From: Epilithonimonas sp. JDS
Lineage (GTDB): Bacteria; Bacteroidota; Bacteroidia; Flavobacteriales; Weeksellaceae
DNA: 64,000 bases
Direction: 5' to 3'
NCBI RefSeq assembly: GCF_021261315.1
Contig: NZ_JAJSAX010000001.1
Coordinates: 496,001-560,000, forward strand
Positions 34,791 through 42,927 of this stretch are shown one piece after another (positions within the stretch are counted from its first letter, which is position 1; every line of letters begins with the position of its first letter). The notes under the pieces were generated by a model. It saw only the letters and a list, made by a program, of their open reading frames with translations. It had not been told where the DNA came from and ran no database searches. Made by a program: the position numbers and the translations under genes.

Positions 34791-35435
34791 TTAATCCATA
34801 CCAATTTCTATAAATTCAGAAATTAATTTAACCACTTGATTATCATCTGAATAACCGATATACGTTGCATAAAATCCTTCGCCATATCCAGTTTCGAAAG
34901 CGGCTATATTTTCCTTTTTATCATCACAAGGTTTCAATATTGCAAACTGATCTATTGCGCCATTATCGTCAAAAAAGTGGCGGTGGAAAAACTCATCATA
35001 AATCCCCTGAAAAAGTTCTCCTTTTTGGTCAAAAATATCTTTTTCCAGCTGATTCAAAGCGTTCTGAGCATCTCTGTCCATAAAACTTCCCATTCCGGAT
35101 TCTACAAGATAACCGTAGATTTCTTCGCCCTTCAAATCTTTCAGACTCTGACCATCGGACAAAGCTAATTTCCAGTTTTCAGCGATTTTATTTTTATCAA
35201 AAACAATCTCTGCGTAAGCCACGCAATTGGATTCTGTTTCCTTATAAACATGAACCGGAAAATTACCTTTGGGAAATTCCTGCGTGAAAGCTGAATGATC
35301 GGGCGAAATCAAAGGATCACTGGCTACGATGAAACCTGAAGAAATGTGAATCTCTCCAGCCTCATACGTTTCCAAAAGTGGGTTTTCTACAAAGTTTTTG
35401 GAGAATAGTTTTTTGATGTTTTCGATGTGTGTCAT
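34791..35435 (-). CDS. DUF4241 domain protein
   Basis: This 214-residue protein ends with a block ETGYGEGFYATYIGYSDDNQ, followed by an acidic tail. That block is the signature of DUF4241, a family of unknown function common in Bacteroidota and Firmicutes. No signal peptide is present, so it is likely cytoplasmic. It lies 66 nt beyond the start of valS on the same strand, but no operon is evident. Confidence 0.75.
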   Translation of the reverse strand: MTHIENIKKLFSKNFVENPLLETYEAGEIHISSGFIVASDPLISPDHSAFTQEFPKGNFPVHVYKETESNCVAYAEIVFDKNKIAENWKLALSDGQSLKDLKGEEIYGYLVESGMGSFMDRDAQNALNQLEKDIFDQKGELFQGIYDEFFHRHFFDDNGAIDQFAILKPCDDKKENIAAFETGYGEGFYATYIGYSDDNQVVKLISEFIEIGMD

Positions 35436-35501
35436 AATCTTTGGTCGGAAGTCAGAAGCCTGAAGTCCGAAGTTTTGATGATGTTAAATCTTTTAATTTG
35501 A

Positions 35502-38120
35502 TTAAAGACTTTTCAATTTTTCTTCTAAAAGGACAATTTTGTCCTGAGCGTCTTTCTGTTTTTTACGTTCGATTTCTACAACTTCTGGTTTTGCATTAGC
35601 CACAAATTTTTCATTTGAAAGCTTTTTATCAACAGAAATTAAGAAGCCTTTCAGATATTTAATTTCTTCTTCAGTTTTGATTTTTTCTTCACCAAGGTCA
35701 AGATTTTCGCTTAATGGTATTGAGAACTCATTGGAACCAACTAAGAATGTGAAACTTGGCTTATCCGTTTTCTGAGCGAAATTTATTTCTGAAATATTTG
35801 ATAATTTCTGAACAACCTCAGCATCCTTAAGTTCTGTCGCATTTGTAAAAACCTCAACTGATTCTCTTGGCGAAATCCCTTTGGACTGACGGTAATTTCT
35901 AACGCCGGAGATCACTTCTTTAGCAAAATCAAAATCTTTGATGGTCTGCTCGTTGTAACTTTCAGATTTTTTCTGTTGCGTGATGATTAAAGCTTCATCA
36001 ATCTTTCTGTCCGAAATCGACTGCCAAAGTTCTTCTGACAAGAAAGGCATAAATGGATGCAACAATTTCATCAATTCTTCAAAATAACCAATTGTTTTTT
36101 GATAAACATCTTCGCTGATTGCTTCCCCGAAATTCGGTTTTACGGCTTCCAAATACCAAGAACAGAAATCGTCCCATATCAGTTTGTAAACCAAATGCAA
36201 TCCGTCTGAAATCCTGAATTTCGAGAACTGATCTTCGATTTCGCCAATCGTTTTATTCAGTTGTTCACCGAACCATTCAATGGTTTGAAGGTCGTGGTTT
36301 TGCGCTTTGATAGATTCGTCGCGTTTCCAACCTTGGATCAGTTTGTATGCATTCCAAATTTTGGTAGCGAAATTTCTCCCTTGCAACATCAGATCTTCAT
36401 CAAACAAAAGATCATTTCCTGCAGCGGAACTCAACAAACTTCCCACACGAACGCCGTCTGCACCATATTTCTCGATCAAATCAATTGGATCTGGTGAGTT
36501 TCCTAATTGCTTGGACATTTTTCGTCTTTGCTTATCTCTTACAATTCCTGTGAAATAAACGTTTTTAAAAGGTACTTCTTGTCTATATTCCAATCCAGCC
36601 ATAATCATTCTGGCAACCCAGAAGAAGATAATATCCGGACCGGTAACCAAATCTGCCGTTGGATAATAATAATTGATGTCCTTATTTTCCGGATCCAAAA
36701 TCCCTTCGAAAACCGACATCGGCCACAACCAAGAGGAGAACCAAGTATCTAGCGCATCTTCGTCTTGTCTTAAATCAGAAGCTTGAAGTTGGGAGTTGGA
36801 CGTTTTTTCCTGCGCTAATTTTACAGCATCTTCGATATTTTCGGCTACCACAAATTCATTTTCGCCCGTTCCATAGTAGAATGCCGGAATCTGCTGTCCC
36901 CACCAAAGTTGTCTAGAAATATTCCAATCGTGAACATTCTCCATCCAATGGCGATAAGTATTTTTGAATTTCTCAGGATGGAATTTGATCTTATCATCCA
37001 TCACAACATCCAAAGCTGGTTTTGCCATTTCGGACATTTTCAGGAACCACTGAACCGAAATTTTCGGCTCGATTACGGCGCCAGTTCTTTCAGATGTTCC
37101 AACTTTATTTACGTAATCTTCCGCTTTCAGAAGAAGGTCGTTTTTCTCTAATTCTTTGGCAATTTCTTTTCTAACGGTAAATCTTCCCTGACCTTGGTAA
37201 TGCATTCCGTGTTCGTTCAGAACCGCATCATTATCCATAGAATCGATAATTGGTAAGCCGTGTCTTTGTCCAATTTCGTAGTCATTAATATCGTGAGCCG
37301 GCGTAATTTTTAGAGCTCCAGTCCCGAATTCAATATCAACATAATCGTCCTCGATGATAGGAACTACTCTACCAACGATTGGAACAATCACATTTCTGCC
37401 TTTCAAATGAGCATATCTCTCGTCATTTGGATTCACACAAACGGCAACATCGCCAAAAATGGTTTCAGGACGCGTTGTCGCAACAGTTAAGAAACCTTCT
37501 GTTCCTTCGATTTTATATTTTAAATAATAAAGTTTTCCGTTTTGTTCCTTGAAGATCACTTCTTCATCAGAAATATTGGTTTGAGCTTCCGGATCCCAGT
37601 TTACCACTTTGTAACCTCGGTAGATCAATCCTTTATTATAAAGATCAACAAAAACTTTGATCACAGATTTGGAAAGATTCTCCTCCATCGTGAATCTCGT
37701 TCTGTCCCAATCGCAAGAACAACCTAGTTTTTTCAATTGTTCTAGAATCGTCCCGCCATATTTTTCTTTCCATTCCCAGGCGTGTTTTAGGAATTCTTCT
37801 CTGGTGATATCTTTTTTGCTGATGCCTTCAGACTTTAATTTCGCTACAACTTTTGCTTCGGTTGCGATAGATGCGTGATCCGTTCCAGGAACCCAACAAG
37901 CATTGAAACCCTGCATTCTCGCTCTTCTGACCAAAACGTCCTGAATCGTATTGTTTAACATATGTCCCATATGAAGGATTCCGGTCACATTTGGCGGCGG
38001 AATTACAATCGTGTAAGGCGGTCTGTCGTCTGGTGTTGAGTGGAAATATTTGTTTTCCAACCAGAAGTCATACCATTTTTGTTCAGTTTCCTGTGGACTA
38101 TATTTGTCGGCGATCTGCAT
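35502..38120 (-). CDS. valS: valyl-tRNA synthetase
   Basis: Counting from the ATG at 38120 this is 872 residues. The frame to 38183 begins with an unlikely hydrophobic extension and overlaps the promoter. The class I HIGH motif is HMGH (50-53) in PPPNVTGILHMGH and the KMSKS motif is KMSKQ in RRKMSKQLGNSP. The C-terminal anticodon domain is followed by a coiled-coil arm, as in other ValRS. It charges tRNA-Val and edits threonine. A -7 element TATTTTTG is at 38150-38157 on the minus strand. Confidence 0.97.
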   Translation of the reverse strand: MQIADKYSPQETEQKWYDFWLENKYFHSTPDDRPPYTIVIPPPNVTGILHMGHMLNNTIQDVLVRRARMQGFNACWVPGTDHASIATEAKVVAKLKSEGISKKDITREEFLKHAWEWKEKYGGTILEQLKKLGCSCDWDRTRFTMEENLSKSVIKVFVDLYNKGLIYRGYKVVNWDPEAQTNISDEEVIFKEQNGKLYYLKYKIEGTEGFLTVATTRPETIFGDVAVCVNPNDERYAHLKGRNVIVPIVGRVVPIIEDDYVDIEFGTGALKITPAHDINDYEIGQRHGLPIIDSMDNDAVLNEHGMHYQGQGRFTVRKEIAKELEKNDLLLKAEDYVNKVGTSERTGAVIEPKISVQWFLKMSEMAKPALDVVMDDKIKFHPEKFKNTYRHWMENVHDWNISRQLWWGQQIPAFYYGTGENEFVVAENIEDAVKLAQEKTSNSQLQASDLRQDEDALDTWFSSWLWPMSVFEGILDPENKDINYYYPTADLVTGPDIIFFWVARMIMAGLEYRQEVPFKNVYFTGIVRDKQRRKMSKQLGNSPDPIDLIEKYGADGVRVGSLLSSAAGNDLLFDEDLMLQGRNFATKIWNAYKLIQGWKRDESIKAQNHDLQTIEWFGEQLNKTIGEIEDQFSKFRISDGLHLVYKLIWDDFCSWYLEAVKPNFGEAISEDVYQKTIGYFEELMKLLHPFMPFLSEELWQSISDRKIDEALIITQQKKSESYNEQTIKDFDFAKEVISGVRNYRQSKGISPRESVEVFTNATELKDAEVVQKLSNISEINFAQKTDKPSFTFLVGSNEFSIPLSENLDLGEEKIKTEEEIKYLKGFLISVDKKLSNEKFVANAKPEVVEIERKKQKDAQDKIVLLEEKLKSL

Positions 38121-38238
38121 GTCGTAAGTTATTTTTGGCTTATAAGTTGCAAAAATAAGATAATGTGAAAAAATTAACATCACATATTCAAATTATTTAT
38201 AACTTTGTTCTTTAAAATTTAATTAAAACAAAAAAAAT

Positions 38239-38730
38239 ATGAAAAAGATTCTTGCAGGATTATTTATGACAGGAGCTTTGGCTTTTGCATCTGCTCAAAC
38301 AATCTCATTTGACAAAACAACTTTCGACTATGGAAATGTAAAAGCTGGGGCAGATGGCCACAGATTCTTTACAGTTAAAAATACAGGTGATAAACCGCTT
38401 ATTATCAGCGAAGTAAAACCTTCTTGCGGATGTACTACTCCAGAATGGAGCAAAGATCCAGTCTTACCAGGAAAAACGGCTCAGATCAAAGTTGGATACA
38501 ATACCGGAATTAAAGGACCTTTCAACAAATTGATTGAAGTATATTCTAATGATCCGGCAAACAACAGATCTGTTCTTTACATCAAAGGTAATGTAGAAGA
38601 TGTTGCTGGAGCACCTGTTGCACAAGAAGCTAACCTAACTGTTGCTCCTGTAGCTACAGCAAAAGCAGTACCTGCAACAGCTAAAAGAGCAGTAAAAAAA
38701 GAAGTTAGAAAAGTAGAGGCTGCTAAGTAA
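38239..38730 (+). CDS. DUF1573 (ASH-like) secreted protein
   Basis: This 163-residue protein has a signal peptide (residues 1-20, ending FASAQ), a beta-sandwich domain with GDKPLIISEVKPSCGCTTPEW (CGC at 63-65) and an Ala/Val/Lys-rich tail. The PSCGCTTP string marks DUF1573, widespread in Bacteroidota and Planctomycetes, of unknown function. A -7 element TAACTTTG at 38200-38207 and a strong terminator (38753) suggest a single-gene unit. Confidence 0.85.
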   Translation: MKKILAGLFMTGALAFASAQTISFDKTTFDYGNVKAGADGHRFFTVKNTGDKPLIISEVKPSCGCTTPEWSKDPVLPGKTAQIKVGYNTGIKGPFNKLIEVYSNDPANNRSVLYIKGNVEDVAGAPVAQEANLTVAPVATAKAVPATAKRAVKKEVRKVEAAK

Positions 38731-38752
38731 ATAGTAAATCTCAAAAATTTAT

Positions 38753-38787
38753 AAACCGTCTCGTCTTATAACGAGGCGGTTTTTTTA
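38753..38787 (+). terminator. rho-independent terminator
   Basis: AAACCGTCTCGT (38753-38764) pairs with ACGAGGCGGTTT (38771-38782), a 12-bp stem with one mismatch and a 6-nt loop, followed by a T tract. Confidence 0.87.
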
Positions 38788-38808
38788 TCTTTACACAAAT
38801 CAACGATA

Positions 38809-39687
38809 ATGAATTACAACTTCTCAGATGATTTTTTGATTAAAGAAAACTCGAAATTCGACATCAAAAAACAGGATACAAAATATAGCGGAAAGATCAA
38901 CAAGGATGAGGCAAAGCAGCTTCTGGAAATCGAAAAAGAGAAACTGCGTTTGCTGCAGGAAAAGCTCTATGCCGATGGAAGTCAGTCTTTACTAATTGTG
39001 CTCCAGGCGATGGATGCTGCAGGAAAAGACAGTTTGATAGAACACGTTTTCGGTGGTGTGAATCCACAAGGCTGCGAAGTCACGAGCTTCAAAAGTCCCA
39101 GCACGAAGGAATATTCACACGATTTTATCTGGCGACATTACTTAGCGCTTCCTGCGAAAGGAAAAATTGGGATTTTCAACCGTTCACATTACGAGAGTGT
39201 TTTGGTTTGCAAAGTACATCCGGAATATAACCTCAGCGAAAAAACCTGGACGGATGTGAAACAATTTGATGATCAATTCTGGGAAAACAGATATGAAAGC
39301 ATCCGGAATTTTGAAAAGCATTTAGCGAATAATGGAACCAAGATCATCAAAATATTTCTGAATGTTTCCAAAGAGGAGCAGAAGGAAAGATTTTTGGACA
39401 GAATCAATGAAGAAGATAAAAACTGGAAATTTGCGGAAGGCGATCTTACAGAAAGAGGCTTTTGGGATGATTATCAGAAGGCTTACGAGCAGGCAATCCA
39501 AGAAACTTCCACAGATTCTGCGCCTTGGTTTGTGATTCCGGCTGACCAGAAATGGTTTTCCAGAGTTGCGGCGATTCAAATCATTATTGATAAACTTGAA
39601 GAAATGGATCTGCAATTTCCCGAACTTTCAGGCAAAGAGAAAAAAGCTTTGGCAGAATCTAAAAATAAGTTGGAAAACGAGAAATAA
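38809..39687 (+). CDS. polyphosphate kinase 2 (PPK2) family protein
   Basis: This 292-residue protein has a Walker A-type QAMDAAGKDS (66-75), FNRSHYESVL and a DR lid (KERFLDRI). These match the PPK2/PAP family, which makes nucleoside di- or triphosphates from polyphosphate, or polyphosphate from nucleotides. The single-domain length indicates a class I-III enzyme, with the class not resolved. It has no clear operon partner. RmuC follows 79 nt later on the same strand. Confidence 0.9.
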   Translation: MNYNFSDDFLIKENSKFDIKKQDTKYSGKINKDEAKQLLEIEKEKLRLLQEKLYADGSQSLLIVLQAMDAAGKDSLIEHVFGGVNPQGCEVTSFKSPSTKEYSHDFIWRHYLALPAKGKIGIFNRSHYESVLVCKVHPEYNLSEKTWTDVKQFDDQFWENRYESIRNFEKHLANNGTKIIKIFLNVSKEEQKERFLDRINEEDKNWKFAEGDLTERGFWDDYQKAYEQAIQETSTDSAPWFVIPADQKWFSRVAAIQIIIDKLEEMDLQFPELSGKEKKALAESKNKLENEK

Positions 39688-39766
39688 GATTCTTAAATTT
39701 TACGGAAAACCTCAGTTTTAGAAATATAAGTTATTTTAATATTGTTAAAAATAACGAAGAATAAAA

Positions 39767-41110
39767 ATGGAAATCATTTACTTATTTATTGGCTCAATCA
39801 TCGGTGGAATATTGGTCTTCCTCTTGACAAAATCAAATTCCGTCAGCAAAAAAAACTTTGATGAAGCCAATGAAAAACTGATTCGCGCGCAGGAAAACGA
39901 ACTAAATTATCAACAGAAAATTGAAGAGCTAAAACTTTCCAATCTTGAATTGACGAAAGAAAATTCATTGATCCAAAAAAGTAGGGAAGAATTGCTTTTT
40001 ACCAATGCAGAACTGAATGCGCATTATAAAAATTTGCAGGAAAATCTAGAACATCAAAAAGAGGATTTTGTAAAACTTCAGGAAACGAATCGACTTCAGT
40101 TTGAGAAAACGGCAAATCAAATTCTGGAACAAAAATCTGAGAAGTTTACGCAACTCAATCAGAATCAGTTAAAGTTGATTCTCGAACCTTTTCAGGAGAA
40201 GATCAACGAACTGAAAAATACGGTGAACGAAACTTATGATAAGGAATCGAAAGAACGCTTCTCTCTTGGCGAAAAAGTACGTGAACTGAAAGACCTGAAC
40301 CAACAAATTTCCGAAGACGCAAAAAAACTGACGCGCGCTCTGAAAGGCGAAAGCAAAACCCAGGGAAACTGGGGCGAAATGATCCTGGAAAGTATTCTGG
40401 AAAAATCTGGATTGAGGAAAAATCAGGAATATTTTATGGAGCATGAACTCCGGGATGAAAACAACAAAGCGATCTTCTCCGAATTTTCCGGCAAAAAAAT
40501 GCGTCCTGACGCGGTTGTAAAATATCCAGACAATAGAAACGTCATCATCGACAGCAAAGTTTCTCTCACCGCTTTTGTGGAAATGACGGACGAAACGGAT
40601 GCTGAAATTTTCACCATCAAACAGAATCAACATTTGCAATCGGTTAAGAATCACATCGTGCAACTGAGTCAGAAAGCTTATGATGATTTTGATAAGTCCT
40701 TGGACTTTGTGATGATGTTCGTGCCAAGTGAAGCCGCTTATATGACGGCTCTGCAAACCGACCCCAATCTTTGGAATTTCGCCTATGACAAAAGGATTTT
40801 ATTATTGAGCCCGACTAATTTGATTACTTCATTAAAGTTGGTCCAAGACCTTTGGAAGCGAGAACATCAAAGTAGAAATGCGATGGAAATTGCAGACAGA
40901 GGTGCGAAATTGTACGATAAATTTGTTGGCTTTGTCGATAATCTGGAACGCGTTGGGAAAAATATCGACCAGGCTAAAAATTCTTACAATGAGGCGTTCA
41001 AACAGTTGAGTTCAGGGAATGATAATTTGATCATCCAGACTCAGAAGTTGAAAGGTCTGGGAATAAAGAACAAAAAAAATCTTCCTCGAGGTTTGGGTGA
41101 GGAAGATTGA
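39767..41110 (+). CDS. rmuC: DNA recombination protein RmuC
   Basis: This 447-residue protein has a short N-terminal transmembrane segment (residues 2-20), a long coiled coil (about 30-160) and a nuclease-like core with GNWGEMILESILEKSGLRKNQEY, KMRPDAVVKYPDNRNVIIDSK and MMFVPSEAAYMTALQ. These are the RmuC family signatures. RmuC is thought to limit rearrangement at inverted repeats and acts in some anti-phage contexts. It ends near two dispersed repeats, convergent with hemB. Confidence 0.93.
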   Translation: MEIIYLFIGSIIGGILVFLLTKSNSVSKKNFDEANEKLIRAQENELNYQQKIEELKLSNLELTKENSLIQKSREELLFTNAELNAHYKNLQENLEHQKEDFVKLQETNRLQFEKTANQILEQKSEKFTQLNQNQLKLILEPFQEKINELKNTVNETYDKESKERFSLGEKVRELKDLNQQISEDAKKLTRALKGESKTQGNWGEMILESILEKSGLRKNQEYFMEHELRDENNKAIFSEFSGKKMRPDAVVKYPDNRNVIIDSKVSLTAFVEMTDETDAEIFTIKQNQHLQSVKNHIVQLSQKAYDDFDKSLDFVMMFVPSEAAYMTALQTDPNLWNFAYDKRILLLSPTNLITSLKLVQDLWKREHQSRNAMEIADRGAKLYDKFVGFVDNLERVGKNIDQAKNSYNEAFKQLSSGNDNLIIQTQKLKGLGIKNKKNLPRGLGEED

Positions 41111-41150
41111 TTTTTTATGCATATTTGTTTTTTAATGTCTGTTTTTACAG

Positions 41151-41220
41151 GTCGCTCCTCTGGAGCTTTGCTTATCTTGACTACATTTTTCCATCAATAG
41201 GTCGCTACTCCGTAGCTTTC
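41151..41220 (+). repeat. paired GTCGCTCC-type palindromic repeats
   Basis: GTCGCTCCTCTGGAGCTTTG (41151-41170) and GTCGCTACTCCGTAGCTTTC (41201-41220) are short palindromes (GCTCC/GGAGC, GCTAC/GTAGC) exactly 50 bp apart. A matching pair with 51-bp offset occurs at 51027-51093. This is a dispersed repeat family, not a CRISPR array: only two units per site. Confidence 0.65.
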
Positions 41221-41270
41221 TATAATAAAATGGAATGACTTTTACAAAGCTATGTTTGGATGACAAAACC

Positions 41271-41388
41271 CATAGCCCCGATTGCAACGGCATCCTTTTT
41301 TTGTTTTTTACTGATAATTTATTTTGATGACAAAACGTGGGAAAACAAAAAAAGATATAGTGGAAAGCGGGAAATAGCTCCTAAAAAT
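41271..41388 (+). repeat. dispersed structured element, subfamily B, copy 3
   Basis: It opens CATAGCCCCGATTGCAACGG, then CATCCTTTTTTT. It ends GATATAGTGGAAAGCGGG and AAATAGCTCCTAAAAAT, 1 nt from the hemB stop codon. The interior arms are T- and A-rich (TTTTTTTG and CAAAAAAAG). The ends match copies at 25429 and 29658. Confidence 0.72.
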
Positions 41389-41389
41389 T

Positions 41390-42376
41390 CTATCGATTCA
41401 AAAGTTTTGCAACTTCGGGAGCGGCGTAGGTGAAGATCATATCGGCGCCGGCACGTTTGAAGCTTGTGAGGCTTTCTATGAGCACTTTGTCGTTGTCCAG
41501 CCAACCGTTTTGCACTGCCGCTTTCAACATCGCATATTCGCCACTGACCTGATAAACGGCGATTGGCTGCGTGATGAGTTCGCGGATTTTGGAAACGATG
41601 TCCAGGTAAGGCATTCCGGGTTTTATCATAATGATGTCGGCGCCTTCGTCCACGTCTTTCAAGGCTTCATCAATGGCTTCGCGGGAATTGTGGAAATCCA
41701 TTTGGTAGGTTTTCTTGTCCGCTGGAATATCCTGATTGTCAACCGGTGCGCTATCCAAAGCACTTCTGAACGGGCCGTAGAAAGCACTTGCATACTTGGC
41801 GGCGTAGGACAAAATCCCAACATCTGTGAATCCGTTTTCTTCCAGACCTTCGCGCATTGCCAGAACACGGCCGTCCATCATATCGCTTGGTGCGAGAATG
41901 TCTGCGCCGGCTTCTGCAAGGGAAACTCCCATTTTCACGAGTGCTTCTACAGTGGAATCGTTGTCAATTTTTCCATTTTTGATGATGCCGTCGTGACCGT
42001 AAATCGAATATGGATCCAAGGCCACATCTGGCATAATGATGATTCCGGGAACGGCGTCTTTGATAGCTTTGATGGCCGTCTGCATCAATCCGTTTGGATT
42101 CCAGGCTTCTTTTCCGGTGTTATCTTTCAGGTTTTCAGAAACCTTCATATAGAGATTGATCGCTTTGATTCCAAGGTCATAATTTTCTTTCACCGTCTTG
42201 ACCGTAAGATCCAAACTTTGGCGAAAAACATCCGGCATAGATGAAATGGCTTCTTTTTTGTTATCACCTTCTGTAACGAACATTGGCAATACCAAATCGT
42301 TTGTTGTAAGGCTGGTTTCGCGGACTAGACTTCTGATAGAATCGTTGGTTCTGAGTCTTCTATTTCTTGAGATCAT
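41390..42376 (-). CDS. hemB: delta-aminolevulinic acid dehydratase (porphobilinogen synthase)
   Basis: This 328-residue enzyme condenses two 5-aminolevulinate molecules into porphobilinogen in haem synthesis. The Schiff-base lysines are K194 (SYAAKYASAFYGPFR) and K252 (MIKPGMPYLD). The metal loop reads MPDVALDPYSIYGHDG, with Ala and Asp where the zinc enzymes have cysteines. This is therefore the magnesium-type rather than the three-cysteine zinc-type HemB. A -7 element TAAATTTG (42397-42404, minus) gives a short leader. Its 3' end abuts a subfamily B element. Confidence 0.97.
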   Translation of the reverse strand: MISRNRRLRTNDSIRSLVRETSLTTNDLVLPMFVTEGDNKKEAISSMPDVFRQSLDLTVKTVKENYDLGIKAINLYMKVSENLKDNTGKEAWNPNGLMQTAIKAIKDAVPGIIIMPDVALDPYSIYGHDGIIKNGKIDNDSTVEALVKMGVSLAEAGADILAPSDMMDGRVLAMREGLEENGFTDVGILSYAAKYASAFYGPFRSALDSAPVDNQDIPADKKTYQMDFHNSREAIDEALKDVDEGADIIMIKPGMPYLDIVSKIRELITQPIAVYQVSGEYAMLKAAVQNGWLDNDKVLIESLTSFKRAGADMIFTYAAPEVAKLLNR

Positions 42377-42427
42377 CTTTGATAAAAATATTTATGCAAA
42401 TTTAATTATACTTTTATGGATAGACTA

Positions 42428-42458
42428 TTGCATAAGTAATTTATTTAAAATATATTTG
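42428..42458 (+). promoter_or_regulatory. Bacteroidota promoter, TTG-N20-TATATTTG
   Basis: TTG (42428-42430) and TATATTTG (42451-42458) are separated by 20 nt, close to consensus, about 30 nt before the start of the small sorting-domain protein at 42489. Confidence 0.7.
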
Positions 42459-42488
42459 TTATAATTGTTCAAATACAGACTAAAGCGA

Positions 42489-42836
42489 ATGAAAAAACTT
42501 TTATTCTTTATCATATTTACGGTAGTATCAGTGGGATTTTCGGGAGAAATGAAAGCACAGACTGCACGTACAATTTCTAACCAAAGAACCGATGACGGTG
42601 TTTTGGTGGCTTATCCTAATCCAACTAAGGATGTTTTGATGCTGAAATCAAAGGATATTTCTGTTAAGATTAAAACAGTCACGTTCTTCTCAATTTTGGG
42701 AGCTCAGGTTGCTGAATATAACATCAACAGTAATAATACAGAATTGAGACTTGACAGATTGCGTCCCGGAAAATATCTAATGAGATACACTTTGGATGAT
42801 AATACTCAAAAAATTACGCAGATCATCAAACAGTAG
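42489..42836 (+). CDS. small secreted protein with type IX sorting domain
   Basis: Counting from ATG 42489, this is 115 residues. The protein is a signal peptide (MKKLLFFIIFTVVSVGFSG...) followed almost directly by a sorting domain: VAYPNPTKDVLMLKSK, then LGAQVAEYNI and LRPGKYLMRYTLDD. A domain of about 80 residues is all that remains after the signal, so the mature protein is essentially a CTD. Such mini-CTD proteins are common in flavobacteria and unexplained. A TTG at 42465 is a weaker start. Confidence 0.75.
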   Translation: MKKLLFFIIFTVVSVGFSGEMKAQTARTISNQRTDDGVLVAYPNPTKDVLMLKSKDISVKIKTVTFFSILGAQVAEYNINSNNTELRLDRLRPGKYLMRYTLDDNTQKITQIIKQ

Positions 42837-42860
42837 ATGATTTGATTGATACCATACAAT

Positions 42861-42883
42861 GCCGGCTTTTGTCGGCTTTTTTT
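42861..42883 (+). terminator. rho-independent terminator
   Basis: GCCG (42861-42864) and CGGC (42873-42876), extended by GGCTTTTGT, form a small hairpin followed by eight T residues, downstream of the small sorting-domain gene. Confidence 0.7.
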
Positions 42884-42927
42884 ATGGGATAATTTCAGTA
42901 AATTTGCTTAACCTAGAAAACTTAATT

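Noticed and set aside
41151-41220. possible short CRISPR array (50-bp period)
   Set aside because: There are only two repeat units, they are palindromic and diverged, no cas genes are in the window, and the pair recurs elsewhere as dispersed repeats.
41510-42244. 244-residue open frame on plus, antisense to hemB
   Set aside because: It lies entirely inside hemB, has no family resemblance and no ribosome-binding context; it reflects codon bias of the real gene.
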